Assembly: GCF_965221685.1 (NCBI RefSeq)
Contig: NZ_OZ244907.1
From: Palauibacter sp022826685
GTDB lineage: Bacteria; Gemmatimonadota; Gemmatimonadetes; Palauibacterales; Palauibacteraceae
Length of the DNA: 64,000 bases
Direction: 5' to 3' (one strand)
The notes under the pieces are model-generated. The model saw only the letters and a program-made list of their open reading frames with translations. It ran no database searches and was not told the origin of the DNA. Made by a program: the position numbers and the translations under genes. Numbering within the stretch: the stretch's first letter is position 1; each line of letters starts with the position of its first letter. Positions 34,448 through 42,946 of the stretch are shown one piece after another.

Positions 34448-36514
34448 ATGATGAAGAACCACTGGAGCTGGCGGCCGAGCAGCGCCCTTCTTCTCCCCCT
34501 CCTCTTCGGAGCCCTGGCGGTCACCCCCGCCGCGGCGCAGGGCCCGGGCGTGGAGGGAGCCGCGTGGACCTACCTCGGCGGCGACGCCTGGCACACCCGC
34601 TACACGCCGGCGACCCAGATCGATGCCTCCAATTTCGAGAGCCTCGAGGTCGCGTGGCGCTGGGACGCTTCGAGCTTCGGGCCGAGCACGGCGCGGGCCA
34701 CCCCGTCCTACGTGGACGGAAAGATGATCACGGTGACGGGCGAGAACCGGCATGTCATCGCCCTCGACCCCTCCGACGGAAGACTCCTGTGGAGCTTCTC
34801 GGAGCCCATGACCTGGCGGCACGAGTACTCGATGCGAAAGGCGTACGGCAAGGGCGTCGCCTACGCCGAGGTCGATGGACGCGGCGTCGTCTACATCCTC
34901 AGTCCCGGGTTCTTCCTCTACGCGCTCGACGCCGACACGGGACAGCCGCTCGAAGACTGGGGCGAGCCGGTGCCGCTGCCGGGATTCCCGTCCTCCGGGA
35001 CGGTGGACCTCGTGAAGGACCTCATCGAGGGCTGGGGGCCGTGGGAGAACCTGAACCAGGAGTACGACCCGGATCAGGGGATGCCGCTCGAGATCGGGTA
35101 CATCACCTCGTCCTCTCCTCCCATCGTCGTGAACGGCGTGGTCGTCGTCGGCAACTCCGCCGAGCAGGGATACAACCAGACGCGGAAGGAGATGGTCCCG
35201 GGCGACATTCTGGCCTACGACGCCCGCACGGGGGACTTCAAGTGGAAGTTCCACGTCATCCCGCGACCGGGGGAGTTCGGACACGAGACGTGGGAGAACG
35301 ACGCGTGGCAGTGGACCGGTGACGTCTCCCCGTGGGCGCCGCTCTCGGCGGATCCCGAACTCGGACTCGTCTACCTCGTCACGAACGGCGCCACGATCGA
35401 CTACTACGGCGGCTTCCACCCCGGCGACAACCTCTTCAGCACAAGCATCGTCGCGCTCGACGTGGAGACGGGGGAGCGCCGCTGGCATTTCCAGTTCGTG
35501 CATCACGACATCTGGAACTACGATACGCCGACCGCTCCCATCCTGATGGACGTCGTCGTGGACGGACGGCCGATCAAGGGCGTCTTCCAGGCGACGAAGC
35601 AGTCGTGGCTCTACGCGCTCGACCGCGAGACGGGCGAGCCGATCTGGCCCATCGAGGAGCGGCCGGTTCCGCAGTCGAAGGTGCCGGGCGAGAAGCTCTC
35701 CGAGACCCAGCCGCACCCGACGTGGCCCCTGCCCTACGACCTGCAGGGCCGCACGGAGCAGGACCTCATCGACTACACGCCGGAACTGCACGAGATGGCG
35801 CTCGAGTACGCGCGGGAGAACGATCTCTTCGTACCGCTCTTCAACCCGCCCACGCACGTCGGGAACCCGGATGGCGATGGGCCGGCGCTGTTCTGCCCCG
35901 GCGGGGGCGGAGGCGCGAACATCACGGGTCCGCCCGCCGCGGACCCGGTGAACGGGGTCGTCTTCGTCACGTCGACGAGCGGGTGCTCGCCGGTGATGGT
36001 GGCCCCGGGCATCGAATCCGAACTCGACGGACCGGAACAGACGGGCGTCACCCACTCCGAGTTCTCCCGCGCGACCGGCGTCGTGACGGAAAACACGGCG
36101 GACCAGGCGACGGTCGAGGGACTGAGGATCTGGAAGGGGCCGGTCGGACGGATCACGGCGATCGACGTGAACACGGGCGAACACCTGTGGATGATCCCGC
36201 ACGGCGACGCGCCGGAGCGGCAGCAGGCGGTGATCCGCGACCATCCGATGCTGCAGGGAGTGGACGTGAACCCGAACCAGGGCCGGCGGGGCCACTCCGC
36301 CATGGTTGCAACTCCGACGCTCCTTCTTGCGTCTGGACAGACGAGCGATGGGACGCCGCACCTGTTCGCGATCGACAAGCGGACCGGCGAGCGCGTGGGG
36401 CAGGTGGAGTTGCCCGGCAACACGCGCTACGGGATGTCGAGCTGGGTCCACGAGGGCAAGCAGTATGTGATCATTCAGCTGACCGACGGACTTGCGGCGA
36501 TGGCCCTGCCCTGA
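34448..36514 (+). CDS. PQQ-dependent dehydrogenase (quinoprotein, glucose-dehydrogenase-like)
   Basis: 688 residues from ATG 34448; signal peptide about 1-31 (cleaved near AAAQG). The eight-bladed quinoprotein propeller is seen in repeated tryptophan-docking units: TARATPSYVDGKMITVTGEN, VIALDPSDGRLLWSF, DILAYDARTGDFKWKF, SIVALDVETGERRWHF, LYALDRETGEPIWPI and ITAIDVNTGEHLWMI. HHDIWNYDTPTAPILMDV is the conserved catalytic-site segment. It would oxidise a sugar or alcohol in the periplasm, passing electrons to a cytochrome; the divergent haem protein is a candidate partner. No pqq biosynthesis genes are in the window. Confidence 0.92.
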   Translation: MMKNHWSWRPSSALLLPLLFGALAVTPAAAQGPGVEGAAWTYLGGDAWHTRYTPATQIDASNFESLEVAWRWDASSFGPSTARATPSYVDGKMITVTGENRHVIALDPSDGRLLWSFSEPMTWRHEYSMRKAYGKGVAYAEVDGRGVVYILSPGFFLYALDADTGQPLEDWGEPVPLPGFPSSGTVDLVKDLIEGWGPWENLNQEYDPDQGMPLEIGYITSSSPPIVVNGVVVVGNSAEQGYNQTRKEMVPGDILAYDARTGDFKWKFHVIPRPGEFGHETWENDAWQWTGDVSPWAPLSADPELGLVYLVTNGATIDYYGGFHPGDNLFSTSIVALDVETGERRWHFQFVHHDIWNYDTPTAPILMDVVVDGRPIKGVFQATKQSWLYALDRETGEPIWPIEERPVPQSKVPGEKLSETQPHPTWPLPYDLQGRTEQDLIDYTPELHEMALEYARENDLFVPLFNPPTHVGNPDGDGPALFCPGGGGGANITGPPAADPVNGVVFVTSTSGCSPVMVAPGIESELDGPEQTGVTHSEFSRATGVVTENTADQATVEGLRIWKGPVGRITAIDVNTGEHLWMIPHGDAPERQQAVIRDHPMLQGVDVNPNQGRRGHSAMVATPTLLLASGQTSDGTPHLFAIDKRTGERVGQVELPGNTRYGMSSWVHEGKQYVIIQLTDGLAAMALP

Positions 36515-36572
36515 CGGCCACTCGGGCCGGAGGGGCTGAACCCTTCTCAAGAGCTGAAGGAAGAAGACAAAA

Positions 36573-37244
36573 ATGCTGCGTGAACATCTCAATTCCGGAC
36601 GCGCGGGCGTCTGCGTCGCCGTGGCGTTGTCCGTACTCGTCGCCGGGGCCTGCATCGAGAGCGAGGACACGATGGAGCCCACGCCCGCGAACGAAGCTCC
36701 GGTCGCGGTGGGCATCGTGCCGCCGGTGACGGTGGCGGCCGGCGACCACGTGATTGTGGACGTGTCGGGCTTCTTCCAGGACCCGGACGGCGACCCGCTT
36801 CTGTACGGCGCGGGGACGTCGAACGCCCTCGTGGCCGGAGTCTCCGTCGCCGGCAGCAGGATGACCGTGGTCGGGGTCGGGACGGGACAGGCGGGCGGGT
36901 TTCTCTTCGCCCGCGATCAGGCCGGCGGTGAAGCCGTGCAGAACTTCCTGATCACCGTGCCGAACGAGCCGCCGGTCGTGGCGCAGTCGCTCCCGCCACT
37001 GCGGCTGACGACAGGCCAGGTGCGCCAGATCGACCTGTCGCAGTACTTCAGCGACCCGGAGGGCGACGACCTGACGTTCAGTGTCACGACCGCGAACCCC
37101 CTGGTGGCGGTGGGAGTGGTTTCGGGCAACGCGCTCACGGTCGTCGGCGTGACGGTGGGGGCCACGACGATCACGGTCACGGCGCAGGACGCGGACGGCG
37201 GCGAGGTCCAGCAGGAAACGCCGGTGGTCGTGACAAGCCGCTAG
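36573..37244 (+). CDS. Lipoprotein with two tandem Ig/cadherin-like domains
   Basis: 223 residues from ATG 36573, with AAGGAAG upstream. A lipoprotein signal ends at LVAGAC (Cys27). Two repeats of about 90 residues follow: the first with VDVSGFFQDPDGDPLLYGAG, the second with IDLSQYFSDPEGDDLTFSVT, each ending in a strand such as TVVGVGTG or TVVGVTVG then ARDQAGGEA / AQDADGGEV. This is the pattern of DPDGD-type Ig-like domains found in surface adhesins and binding modules, where the acidic loop often binds calcium. It may serve as an anchor or binding partner on the cell surface; no enzyme signature is present. Confidence 0.85.
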   Translation: MLREHLNSGRAGVCVAVALSVLVAGACIESEDTMEPTPANEAPVAVGIVPPVTVAAGDHVIVDVSGFFQDPDGDPLLYGAGTSNALVAGVSVAGSRMTVVGVGTGQAGGFLFARDQAGGEAVQNFLITVPNEPPVVAQSLPPLRLTTGQVRQIDLSQYFSDPEGDDLTFSVTTANPLVAVGVVSGNALTVVGVTVGATTITVTAQDADGGEVQQETPVVVTSR

Positions 37245-37414
37245 GGGGTCGGCGAGGGCAGGGCCGGGGCTGCGGCGGCGTCTGCGGAGCGTTTGCGGGC
37301 GGGTGACCGGTGAAGATGTGACCCGTCCGGGGATTGCTTCGTGTTAGGGGTGGCAGACCGAAAACCCGGTTGGCGCAAGCGGACGTTCCGCTCAGGCGCC
37401 TTGAAGGAGGCAAC

Positions 37415-38161
37415 GTGAAGTACCGATTCAGACAATCCTCGATGGCGGCCGTCCTCGTCGTCATCGGGGGAGCCTGGGCGGCCGAGGCCCTCGCGGCGCA
37501 GGACTTTCTGTTCGGGCGTCCTTCCATCACGCTCGGCGCCCGGATCGGGTACGCGATACCCCGCGCGGACAGCGACATCTTCGATTTCACGCGCGAAGAA
37601 CTCACGGTCGAGAAGGAGGACTTCAACGCGGTGGCCCTCGCCGCCGACCTCGGAATCCGGCTCTCCGACCGCATCGATCTTGCGCTGGGCCTCGGGTACG
37701 AGAACAGCCAGATCGACTCCGAGTCCCGCGAGTTCATCGGCACGGACGACCTGCCGATCCTGCAGACGACGGATTTCCGCCGCGTCCCGTTCACGGTCGG
37801 CCTGAAGGCCTACCTCACGGAGAGGGGACGGCGGATCAGCGATCTCGCCTGGATCCCCGGCAAGTTCGCTCCCTTCGTCGGAGGCGGCGCCGGTTTCGTG
37901 TGGTACGAATTCGAGCAGGACGGCGAGTTCGTCGATTACGAAACGCTGGACATCTTCTACGACTACTTCTCCTCCAGCAACGGATCCCTGCTCGGCTACG
38001 TGACGGCCGGATTCGACTACTCGCTCGGGCTGCGGTGGATTTTGACCGCCGAAGCCCGTTATTCTTGGGCCAGCGCGGACATGGGGCAGAGCTTCATCGG
38101 GTTCGACAAGATCGACCTGAACGGACTCCGCGCCGCGTTCGGCTTCTCGGTACGGCTGTAA
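37415..38161 (+). CDS. Outer-membrane beta-barrel protein
   Basis: 248 residues from GTG 37415, chosen for the AAGGAGG site 6 nt upstream. Signal peptide MKYRFRQSSMAAVLVVIGGA, cleaved near ALAAQD. The mature protein has alternating strands of an OmpA/OmpW-like small barrel (SITLGARIGYAIPRADSDIF, ALAADLGIRLSDRIDLALGL, FAPFVGGGAGFVWYEFEQDG, YVTAGFDYSLGLRWILTAEA) and ends in a strand with terminal VRL. Function unknown; likely structural or adhesive. Gene lies 19 nt before the Gly/Tyr-rich protein gene and may be cotranscribed with it. Confidence 0.82.
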   Translation: MKYRFRQSSMAAVLVVIGGAWAAEALAAQDFLFGRPSITLGARIGYAIPRADSDIFDFTREELTVEKEDFNAVALAADLGIRLSDRIDLALGLGYENSQIDSESREFIGTDDLPILQTTDFRRVPFTVGLKAYLTERGRRISDLAWIPGKFAPFVGGGAGFVWYEFEQDGEFVDYETLDIFYDYFSSSNGSLLGYVTAGFDYSLGLRWILTAEARYSWASADMGQSFIGFDKIDLNGLRAAFGFSVRL

Positions 38162-38180
38162 AACTTCGAGGTATGATCAC

Positions 38181-39437
38181 ATGATGAAACAGCGAACTGC
38201 TGGAATCGGCTCCGCTCTCTTCGTAGCGGCGGGCATGATGCTCGCGGCCGGGCCGCTGTCGACCGCGACGGCGCAGGAGATGGACGAACGCTGGCTCGCC
38301 TGGATGGGTTGCTGGCAGCCTGTTCGTACCTCGACGACCGCGGACGCGCCCGAATCACTGCTCTGCTTCCAGCCGAGCGCGGAAGAGGCCGGCGTCGAGA
38401 TGATCGCCGTGGAAGACGGCGAGATCGCGGCCCGGGAGATCGTGCGGGCGGATGGACAGCCGCACGAGGCCACCCGGGAGGGCTGCAGCGGATCGCGCCG
38501 CGCGGTCTTCGCCTCCCGCCCGGGCCGGGTGTTCATGGACGTGGACCAGGCCTGCGAGGGCGGGGTCGATCGATCGTCGAGCGGAATGTTCGCGATGATC
38601 TCGTCCGACGCCTGGATCGATGCACGGGTCGTCACGGTCGGCGGCGAGAAGGTGACGTGGGTGACGCGATACCGGCTGGCCACGCAGAGTCAGGCCGAGG
38701 CCGTCGGCCTGGGCGAGATCGCGGCCGACCGGAGTATGGCCGTGCGCTCGCTGCGACTCGCGGCGTCCGGGCGGTATTCGGTCGACGACATCATCGAGGC
38801 GCAGGCTCACGTGGATCCCGAGGCCGTGGAGGCCTGGATCGTCGAACACGAGACGCCGCTCGAAATCGACGCCGACCGGCTCGTCCAACTCGCCGATGCC
38901 GGCGTGTCGGAGGGCGTCATCGACATGATGGTCGCACGGAGCTATCCGGAGCGCTTCGCGGTGTCCACGGACGGCGGCGGCGGCGAACGGGCCTGGGGCG
39001 GCGTCGGCGGATACTACGACCCGATCTACGGCTGGGGTTACCCCTACGGCCGCTTCGGCTGGTCCAGATACGGCTACTCGCCCTTCGGCTTCGGGTACGG
39101 ATACCCCTTCTATGGCGGCGGGTACGGCTACGGGTACGGCTATGGCTATGGTTACGGCCCGGTGATCATCCGCACCGGCCGCGAAAACAGCGGCGGCCGG
39201 GTGATCAGCGGACGGGGCTACAGCAGCGGAAGTTCCAGAATCGGAGCCGGGTCCTTCAGCGCGCCGAGAGGGGCCGCGTCGGTCGGCACCTCGGGAGGCC
39301 GCTCGACCGGGCGAAGCGCGACGGGACGGAGCGGGACGGGGCGAAGCGGAAGCTCGACGGTCGGCACCTCGGGAGGCCGCTCGAGCGGGGGAAGCTCGAC
39401 GGGACGTACCGCGCGGCGGCGCGGTGGAGGTCGCTAA
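38181..39437 (+). CDS. Exported protein with Gly/Tyr-rich and Ser/Gly/Arg-rich repeat tail
   Basis: 418 residues from ATG 38181. Signal peptide about 1-31 (cleaved near ATAQE). The first 260 residues form an unrecognised domain starting MDERWLAWMGCWQPVRTST, with several cysteines. Then come a long Gly/Tyr-rich tract (GYGYPFYGGGYGYGYGYGYG) and a low-complexity tail with repeats of VGTSGGRS and GRSGTGRSG, ending in basic RTARRRGGGR. A 25-bp DNA direct repeat (39282-39306 and 39360-39384) underlies the two VGTSGGRS units. This looks like a surface or matrix protein; the function is unknown. Confidence 0.78.
   Translation: MMKQRTAGIGSALFVAAGMMLAAGPLSTATAQEMDERWLAWMGCWQPVRTSTTADAPESLLCFQPSAEEAGVEMIAVEDGEIAAREIVRADGQPHEATREGCSGSRRAVFASRPGRVFMDVDQACEGGVDRSSSGMFAMISSDAWIDARVVTVGGEKVTWVTRYRLATQSQAEAVGLGEIAADRSMAVRSLRLAASGRYSVDDIIEAQAHVDPEAVEAWIVEHETPLEIDADRLVQLADAGVSEGVIDMMVARSYPERFAVSTDGGGGERAWGGVGGYYDPIYGWGYPYGRFGWSRYGYSPFGFGYGYPFYGGGYGYGYGYGYGYGPVIIRTGRENSGGRVISGRGYSSGSSRIGAGSFSAPRGAASVGTSGGRSTGRSATGRSGTGRSGSSTVGTSGGRSSGGSSTGRTARRRGGGR
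39282..39384 (+). repeat. Direct repeat inside the Gly/Tyr-rich protein gene
   Basis: The same 25 bases occur at 39282-39306 and 39360-39384, spaced by 78 bp (26 codons), and both encode VGTSGGRS. Between them are shorter GC-rich units (ACGGGACGGAGC type). Slippage at these repeats could change tail length. Confidence 0.75.
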
Positions 39438-39467
39438 CTCCGACGCTGTCACGCCTGATTGCTCCAC

Positions 39468-39501
39468 GAAAGGGCCCGGTCTTCCGGGCCCTTTCGCGTT
39501 T
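39468..39501 (+). terminator. Strong hairpin terminator
   Basis: GAAAGGGCCCGG (39468-39479) and CCGGGCCCTTTC (39484-39495) form a perfect 12-bp stem with a TCTT loop, followed by GCGTTTC. The T run is short, but the stem is the strongest in this region and lies 30 nt after the stop of the gene at 38181. Confidence 0.75.
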
Positions 39502-39577
39502 CACGTCTCGCGCTCCACGGTCCGGAACCGCAGATTGGCGATACGGCCGATTCCGCTGCCGGCACCGAGGAGGAACG

Positions 39578-40666
39578 ATGAACGTGGATCACCCCGCCGC
39601 GCGCCCCTTCACCTATGTCGCGATCGGCCTCCTCGGGCTCGCTGCCGCTGCCGCCGTACTCGTTCAGCCCGACGCGGCACGCACGCAGACCACCTCCGGC
39701 GACTGGGAGCCCCCGCTCACCGCGCACGGCCATCCCGATCTCCAGGGGAACTGGACCAATCAGACGCTGACCCCCTTCGAACGTCCCGAAGGCCGGGGGG
39801 CCGTGCTGAGCCCGGACGAAGTCGCCGCCATAGAGGGCGGACAGGCGGAGACCGTCGCCGAACGGACAGCTCCGGTGGACCCGGACCGGCCGCTGCCGCC
39901 GGGGGGCGAGCACCGGGTCTGCATCGATGGGGCCACGACGTGCTACGACGAGTTCTACCGGGAGCCGGGCGAACGCGTGGCGATCGTGAACGGCGAGCCG
40001 CGCAGTTCCCTCGTCACCGACCCGCCGGATGGACGGATTCCGGACCTCACGCCGGAGGCCCGCGGGCGGCTGGAGGAAACGGCCGAACTCCGCGCCGGAT
40101 TCGGCCAGTACGACCACCCCGAGCTTCGGCCGCTCGCGGAACGGTGCATCGTGTCGTTCGGATCGAGCGCCGGGCCGCCGATGCTCCCCAACTACTGGTA
40201 TAACAACAGCTACACGATCGCGCAGAACGAGGACTTCGTCGTGATCATGGCCGAGATGGTGCACGACGCGCGGATCATCCCCATCCGCGACCCGCAGGAG
40301 CAGCTCGAGAGCCGGCCCGCACCGGGCCACGTGACCCCGTGGTTCGGAAGCTCGGTCGGCTGGTGGGAGGACGGAACGCTCGTCGTCGAGACGACGAACC
40401 TCAACCCCGAGCATGCGTTCCGGGGGGTCCCGCCCTCGAAGGACCGGAAGGTCACCGAGCGCTTCACGCGTGTGGACGAGGAGACGATCCTCTACGAGTT
40501 CACGATCGACGATCCCGCGGTGTACACGAGCCCCTGGGGCGGTCAGGTCCCCTTCAAGCGCTTCGACCATCTGCTCTACGAGTACGCGTGCCACGAGGGC
40601 AACTACGCGATGTTCAACGTGCTGAGCGGCGCGCGCTACCAGGAGCGGATGGGGGGGAACCCGTAG
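39578..40666 (+). CDS. Exported protein of unknown function
   Basis: 362 residues from ATG 39578 with GAGGAGG upstream. An N-terminal hydrophobic segment (about 11-34, TYVAIGLLGLAAAAAVLVQP) acts as a signal or anchor. The body begins with HGHPDLQGNWTNQTLTPFER, then TPEARGRLEE, MLPNYWYNNSYTIAQNEDFV, VIMAEMVHDARIIPI and GSSVGWWEDGTLVVETTNLN. This belongs to a widespread uncharacterised family in Acidobacteriota, Gemmatimonadota and some Proteobacteria, often recognised by the HPDLQGxW start; the function is not known. A dehydrogenase gene follows in an overlapping frame. Confidence 0.82.
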   Translation: MNVDHPAARPFTYVAIGLLGLAAAAAVLVQPDAARTQTTSGDWEPPLTAHGHPDLQGNWTNQTLTPFERPEGRGAVLSPDEVAAIEGGQAETVAERTAPVDPDRPLPPGGEHRVCIDGATTCYDEFYREPGERVAIVNGEPRSSLVTDPPDGRIPDLTPEARGRLEETAELRAGFGQYDHPELRPLAERCIVSFGSSAGPPMLPNYWYNNSYTIAQNEDFVVIMAEMVHDARIIPIRDPQEQLESRPAPGHVTPWFGSSVGWWEDGTLVVETTNLNPEHAFRGVPPSKDRKVTERFTRVDEETILYEFTIDDPAVYTSPWGGQVPFKRFDHLLYEYACHEGNYAMFNVLSGARYQERMGGNP

Positions 40667-41817
40667 CGCACTCGCCGGGCCGCCTGTATTCGCTGCTCGC
40701 CGCGCTGGCGATCGCGGGCTGCGCCGCCGATCGTCCGCCGGAGGGCACGGCCGAAGCGGAGCGCGCCCCGGCCGGGGTGCTCGGCCTGCGTCCGGGCCCG
40801 TCGCCCGATCGATCCTCTCCTGACTGGAAGGCGCCCGTGAAAGTCGTCGTCGCCGATCTGTGGCCCGGCCGCACGGCCGAACTCGCGGAGGTCGCCCCGG
40901 GCGTGGACCTCGTCGTCGTCGGAGACGGGCAGGCCGCGGCGGCCGAAGCGCACGACGCCGACGCGGTCCTCGGCGTGCTGAACGCGGACATCCTCGCCGC
41001 CGGCGACCGGCTCCGCTGGGTGCAGCTCTCCTCAGCGGGCGTCGAACGCTACCTCGCGATCCCCGGGCTCTCCGATGCGGAGGACCTCGTCATCACGAAC
41101 GCCCAGCGGATCTTCGCCCCCGGCGGCGCGGAGCACGCGCTCGGCATGGCGCTCATGCTGGCCCGCCGCTTCCATACGGCGCTCGACCTGCAGCGCGAGC
41201 GACGCTGGGACATCCGGCCCCTCACCGGGCCCTCGCCCTACCGCGGCGAGGGGAGCGAACTGCTCGAACTCCGGGGCCGCACGATGCTCGTCATCGGCCT
41301 CGGCGGGATCGGCACGGAAACCGCCCGCATCGCGCACGGGATCGGCATGCGGGTGATCGCCACGCGGAACAGCAGCCGCGAGGGCCCCGATTTCGTGGAG
41401 CGCGTCGGGCTGTCGTCGGAACTCCTGGAACTCGTGCCCGAGGCGGACGTCATCGTGAACGCGCTGCCGCTTACGCCGGAGACGGACGGTCTCATCGACG
41501 AAACCTTCTTCCAGGTGACGAAACCGACCGCGCTCTACATCACGCTGGGACGAGGGCGGACGACGGATACGGAAGCGCTGACGAACGCCCTGCGCGAGGG
41601 AAGGATCGGCGGCGCCGGCCTCGACGTCACCGAACCGGAGCCGCTCCCGTCCGACCATCCGCTATGGGGTATGCCGAACGTCCTCATCACGCCGCACCTC
41701 GGCGGCGACTCCGACGGTCACATGGAGCGGATGTGGATCCTCTTCCGCGAGAACCTGCGGCGCTTCGCGGCCGGTGAGCAGCTCCTCGCGGTCGTCAACC
41801 GGGAGCGCGGCTACTAG
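40663..41817 (+). CDS. D-2-hydroxyacid dehydrogenase-like protein, start uncertain
   Basis: About 384 residues. NAD-binding Rossmann motif in MLVIGLGGIGTETARIAHGI; catalytic Arg in ITLGRGRTTDTEALTNAL, Glu in GGAGLDVTEPEPLP and His in VLITPHLGGDSDGHM, plus VNALPLTPETDGLID. These fit a reductase of 2-oxo acids. Odd: the frame opens with what looks like a lipoprotein signal (LYSLLAALAIAGCAADRP), yet no ATG, GTG or TTG sits just before it. I give the GTA at 40663, which overlaps the upstream TAG, as the 5' limit. CTG 40684, an upstream GTG 40588 (79-nt overlap) or GTG 40777 and 40837 (cytoplasmic forms) are alternatives. The stop lies in a CTAGCAG repeat. Confidence 0.78.
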   Translation, partial: VAHSPGRLYSLLAALAIAGCAADRPPEGTAEAERAPAGVLGLRPGPSPDRSSPDWKAPVKVVVADLWPGRTAELAEVAPGVDLVVVGDGQAAAAEAHDADAVLGVLNADILAAGDRLRWVQLSSAGVERYLAIPGLSDAEDLVITNAQRIFAPGGAEHALGMALMLARRFHTALDLQRERRWDIRPLTGPSPYRGEGSELLELRGRTMLVIGLGGIGTETARIAHGIGMRVIATRNSSREGPDFVERVGLSSELLELVPEADVIVNALPLTPETDGLIDETFFQVTKPTALYITLGRGRTTDTEALTNALREGRIGGAGLDVTEPEPLPSDHPLWGMPNVLITPHLGGDSDGHMERMWILFRENLRRFAAGEQLLAVVNRERGY

Positions 41818-41890
41818 CAGTCTGCAGTCTGCCAGCCGACGCCCGTCAGCCGGTGGTGCCTCGCACCCGGATCGCGGATGCGGCTTCCGT

Positions 41891-42763
41891 CTACCCGCCG
41901 CGAATCTGGAACGTGAGCGTGGCCCAGTTCGACTCGTAGTCGACGTCAGCCTCTGACGGCGTTTCCACCATGTGGATCGTCCGGATGTACCATCGCCCGC
42001 CGCCGACGAGCGGGATCGTGGCGACGCCATCCGCGTCTGTGCGAGCCTCGACCGCCTCGATGTGTCCACCAGCATCATCGTGCGAGTGGGGGTTGAATTC
42101 GTAGTTGGCGTACAGGAGCGCGTTCTCGACCGGCTCGCCCGCGCGGAGGAAGCGCACCTGGAGCTCGTCGCCGACGACGAGATCGTAGGGGTTCTGTAGC
42201 GGGATGATCTCCACCGGATAGCCGAGTTCCTTCTCCCACTCGCCGCTCCGGTCGTCGCCCACCTGGACGATCGCCTTCACGTGCTTGCTGTAGCGTTCGG
42301 CCGCGTCGTCGTTCGTCTTGCCCGCCGCTTCGCGCTCAGCGATCTCGTCCACCAGGCCCTCGTGAACCAGGTATTCGGTGAACTCCACCCCCGTGAGCGG
42401 GATCACGCGCGCCCCCGTCGACACGCCGATCGCGTAGGTCCCGGCTGAGCCCGTCTCGAAGGTCAGCAGCGCCGTGTCGACGCTGTCCGCGTGCCAGTGG
42501 AACATCGCGGTGTCGCGCCACGCCTCGGCCGGCGGGTGCACGACCCCATCCGGTCCCACGATGCTGACGTCCAGCATGCGGTCGCGCGTGATGTGGTTCT
42601 CGCTCTCGTCAAAATCACCGTTGAACAGCGCAACGACGTTCGTGGAGTGCGGCTCCAGGAAGAAGCTCTCCAGCTTCAGATACATCGTGTGCGCCCGCGC
42701 CGTCGCGACGATGGCGACGGTCAACAGGGCGGTCGTCAACAGGACTCTACGTCGTACGGTCAT
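41891..42763 (-). CDS. DUF4198 exported protein
   Basis: 290 residues from ATG 42763, with GGGAG 8 nt upstream; the TTG two codons earlier is less likely. Signal peptide MTVRRRVLLTTALLTVAIVA, cleaved near ARAH, so the mature protein starts with His, as in DUF4198/NikM-like proteins: HTMYLKLESFFLEPHSTNVV, then VALFNGDFDESENHI, and a C-terminal Ig-like part with VGDELQVRFLRAGEPVENAL, TDADGVATIPLVGGGRWYIR. A mature N-terminal histidine may help bind a metal such as nickel or copper. The family is linked to metal uptake, but the exact role is unknown. Confidence 0.88.
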   Translation of the reverse strand: MTVRRRVLLTTALLTVAIVATARAHTMYLKLESFFLEPHSTNVVALFNGDFDESENHITRDRMLDVSIVGPDGVVHPPAEAWRDTAMFHWHADSVDTALLTFETGSAGTYAIGVSTGARVIPLTGVEFTEYLVHEGLVDEIAEREAAGKTNDDAAERYSKHVKAIVQVGDDRSGEWEKELGYPVEIIPLQNPYDLVVGDELQVRFLRAGEPVENALLYANYEFNPHSHDDAGGHIEAVEARTDADGVATIPLVGGGRWYIRTIHMVETPSEADVDYESNWATLTFQIRGG

Positions 42764-42910
42764 TTCCAATACTCCCGGTCGGCAACTCTTCCGGTCTCCA
42801 GAGTGTCGATCAACATGACAGGGTCGGCCCGAGTTCGGCTATAGCGGTGGCTTCCGGCCACGGATCTCACGGTTTACACGAAGTTGACGCAGGAAGGTTC
42901 GGGTTCACAT

Positions 42911-42938
42911 ACTCTAAAATACAGAGTACTTTGCAAAG
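42911..42938. promoter_or_regulatory. Paired dyads upstream of the membrane-protein/HTH/TonB operon
   Basis: ACTCT-N7-AGAGT (42911-42927) is followed at once by the perfect 10-bp palindrome CTTTGCAAAG (42929-42938), 9 nt before the ATG at 42947. A promoter candidate TTGACG (42884-42889), 18 nt, CATACT (42908-42913) overlaps the first dyad. The winged-helix protein encoded in the same operon is the natural candidate to bind here. Confidence 0.55.
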
Positions 42939-42946
42939 AGGATTCA

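Noticed and set aside
34304..36715. An 800-codon antisense frame over the PQQ dehydrogenase
   Set aside because: Same shadow effect; its translation has no recognisable domain while the plus strand encodes a complete quinoprotein.
39117..39400. Possible CRISPR-like or satellite array in the Gly/Tyr-rich gene
   Set aside because: The repeats are in frame, codon-length multiples, and encode GY and VGTSGGRS units; there are no equal spacers.
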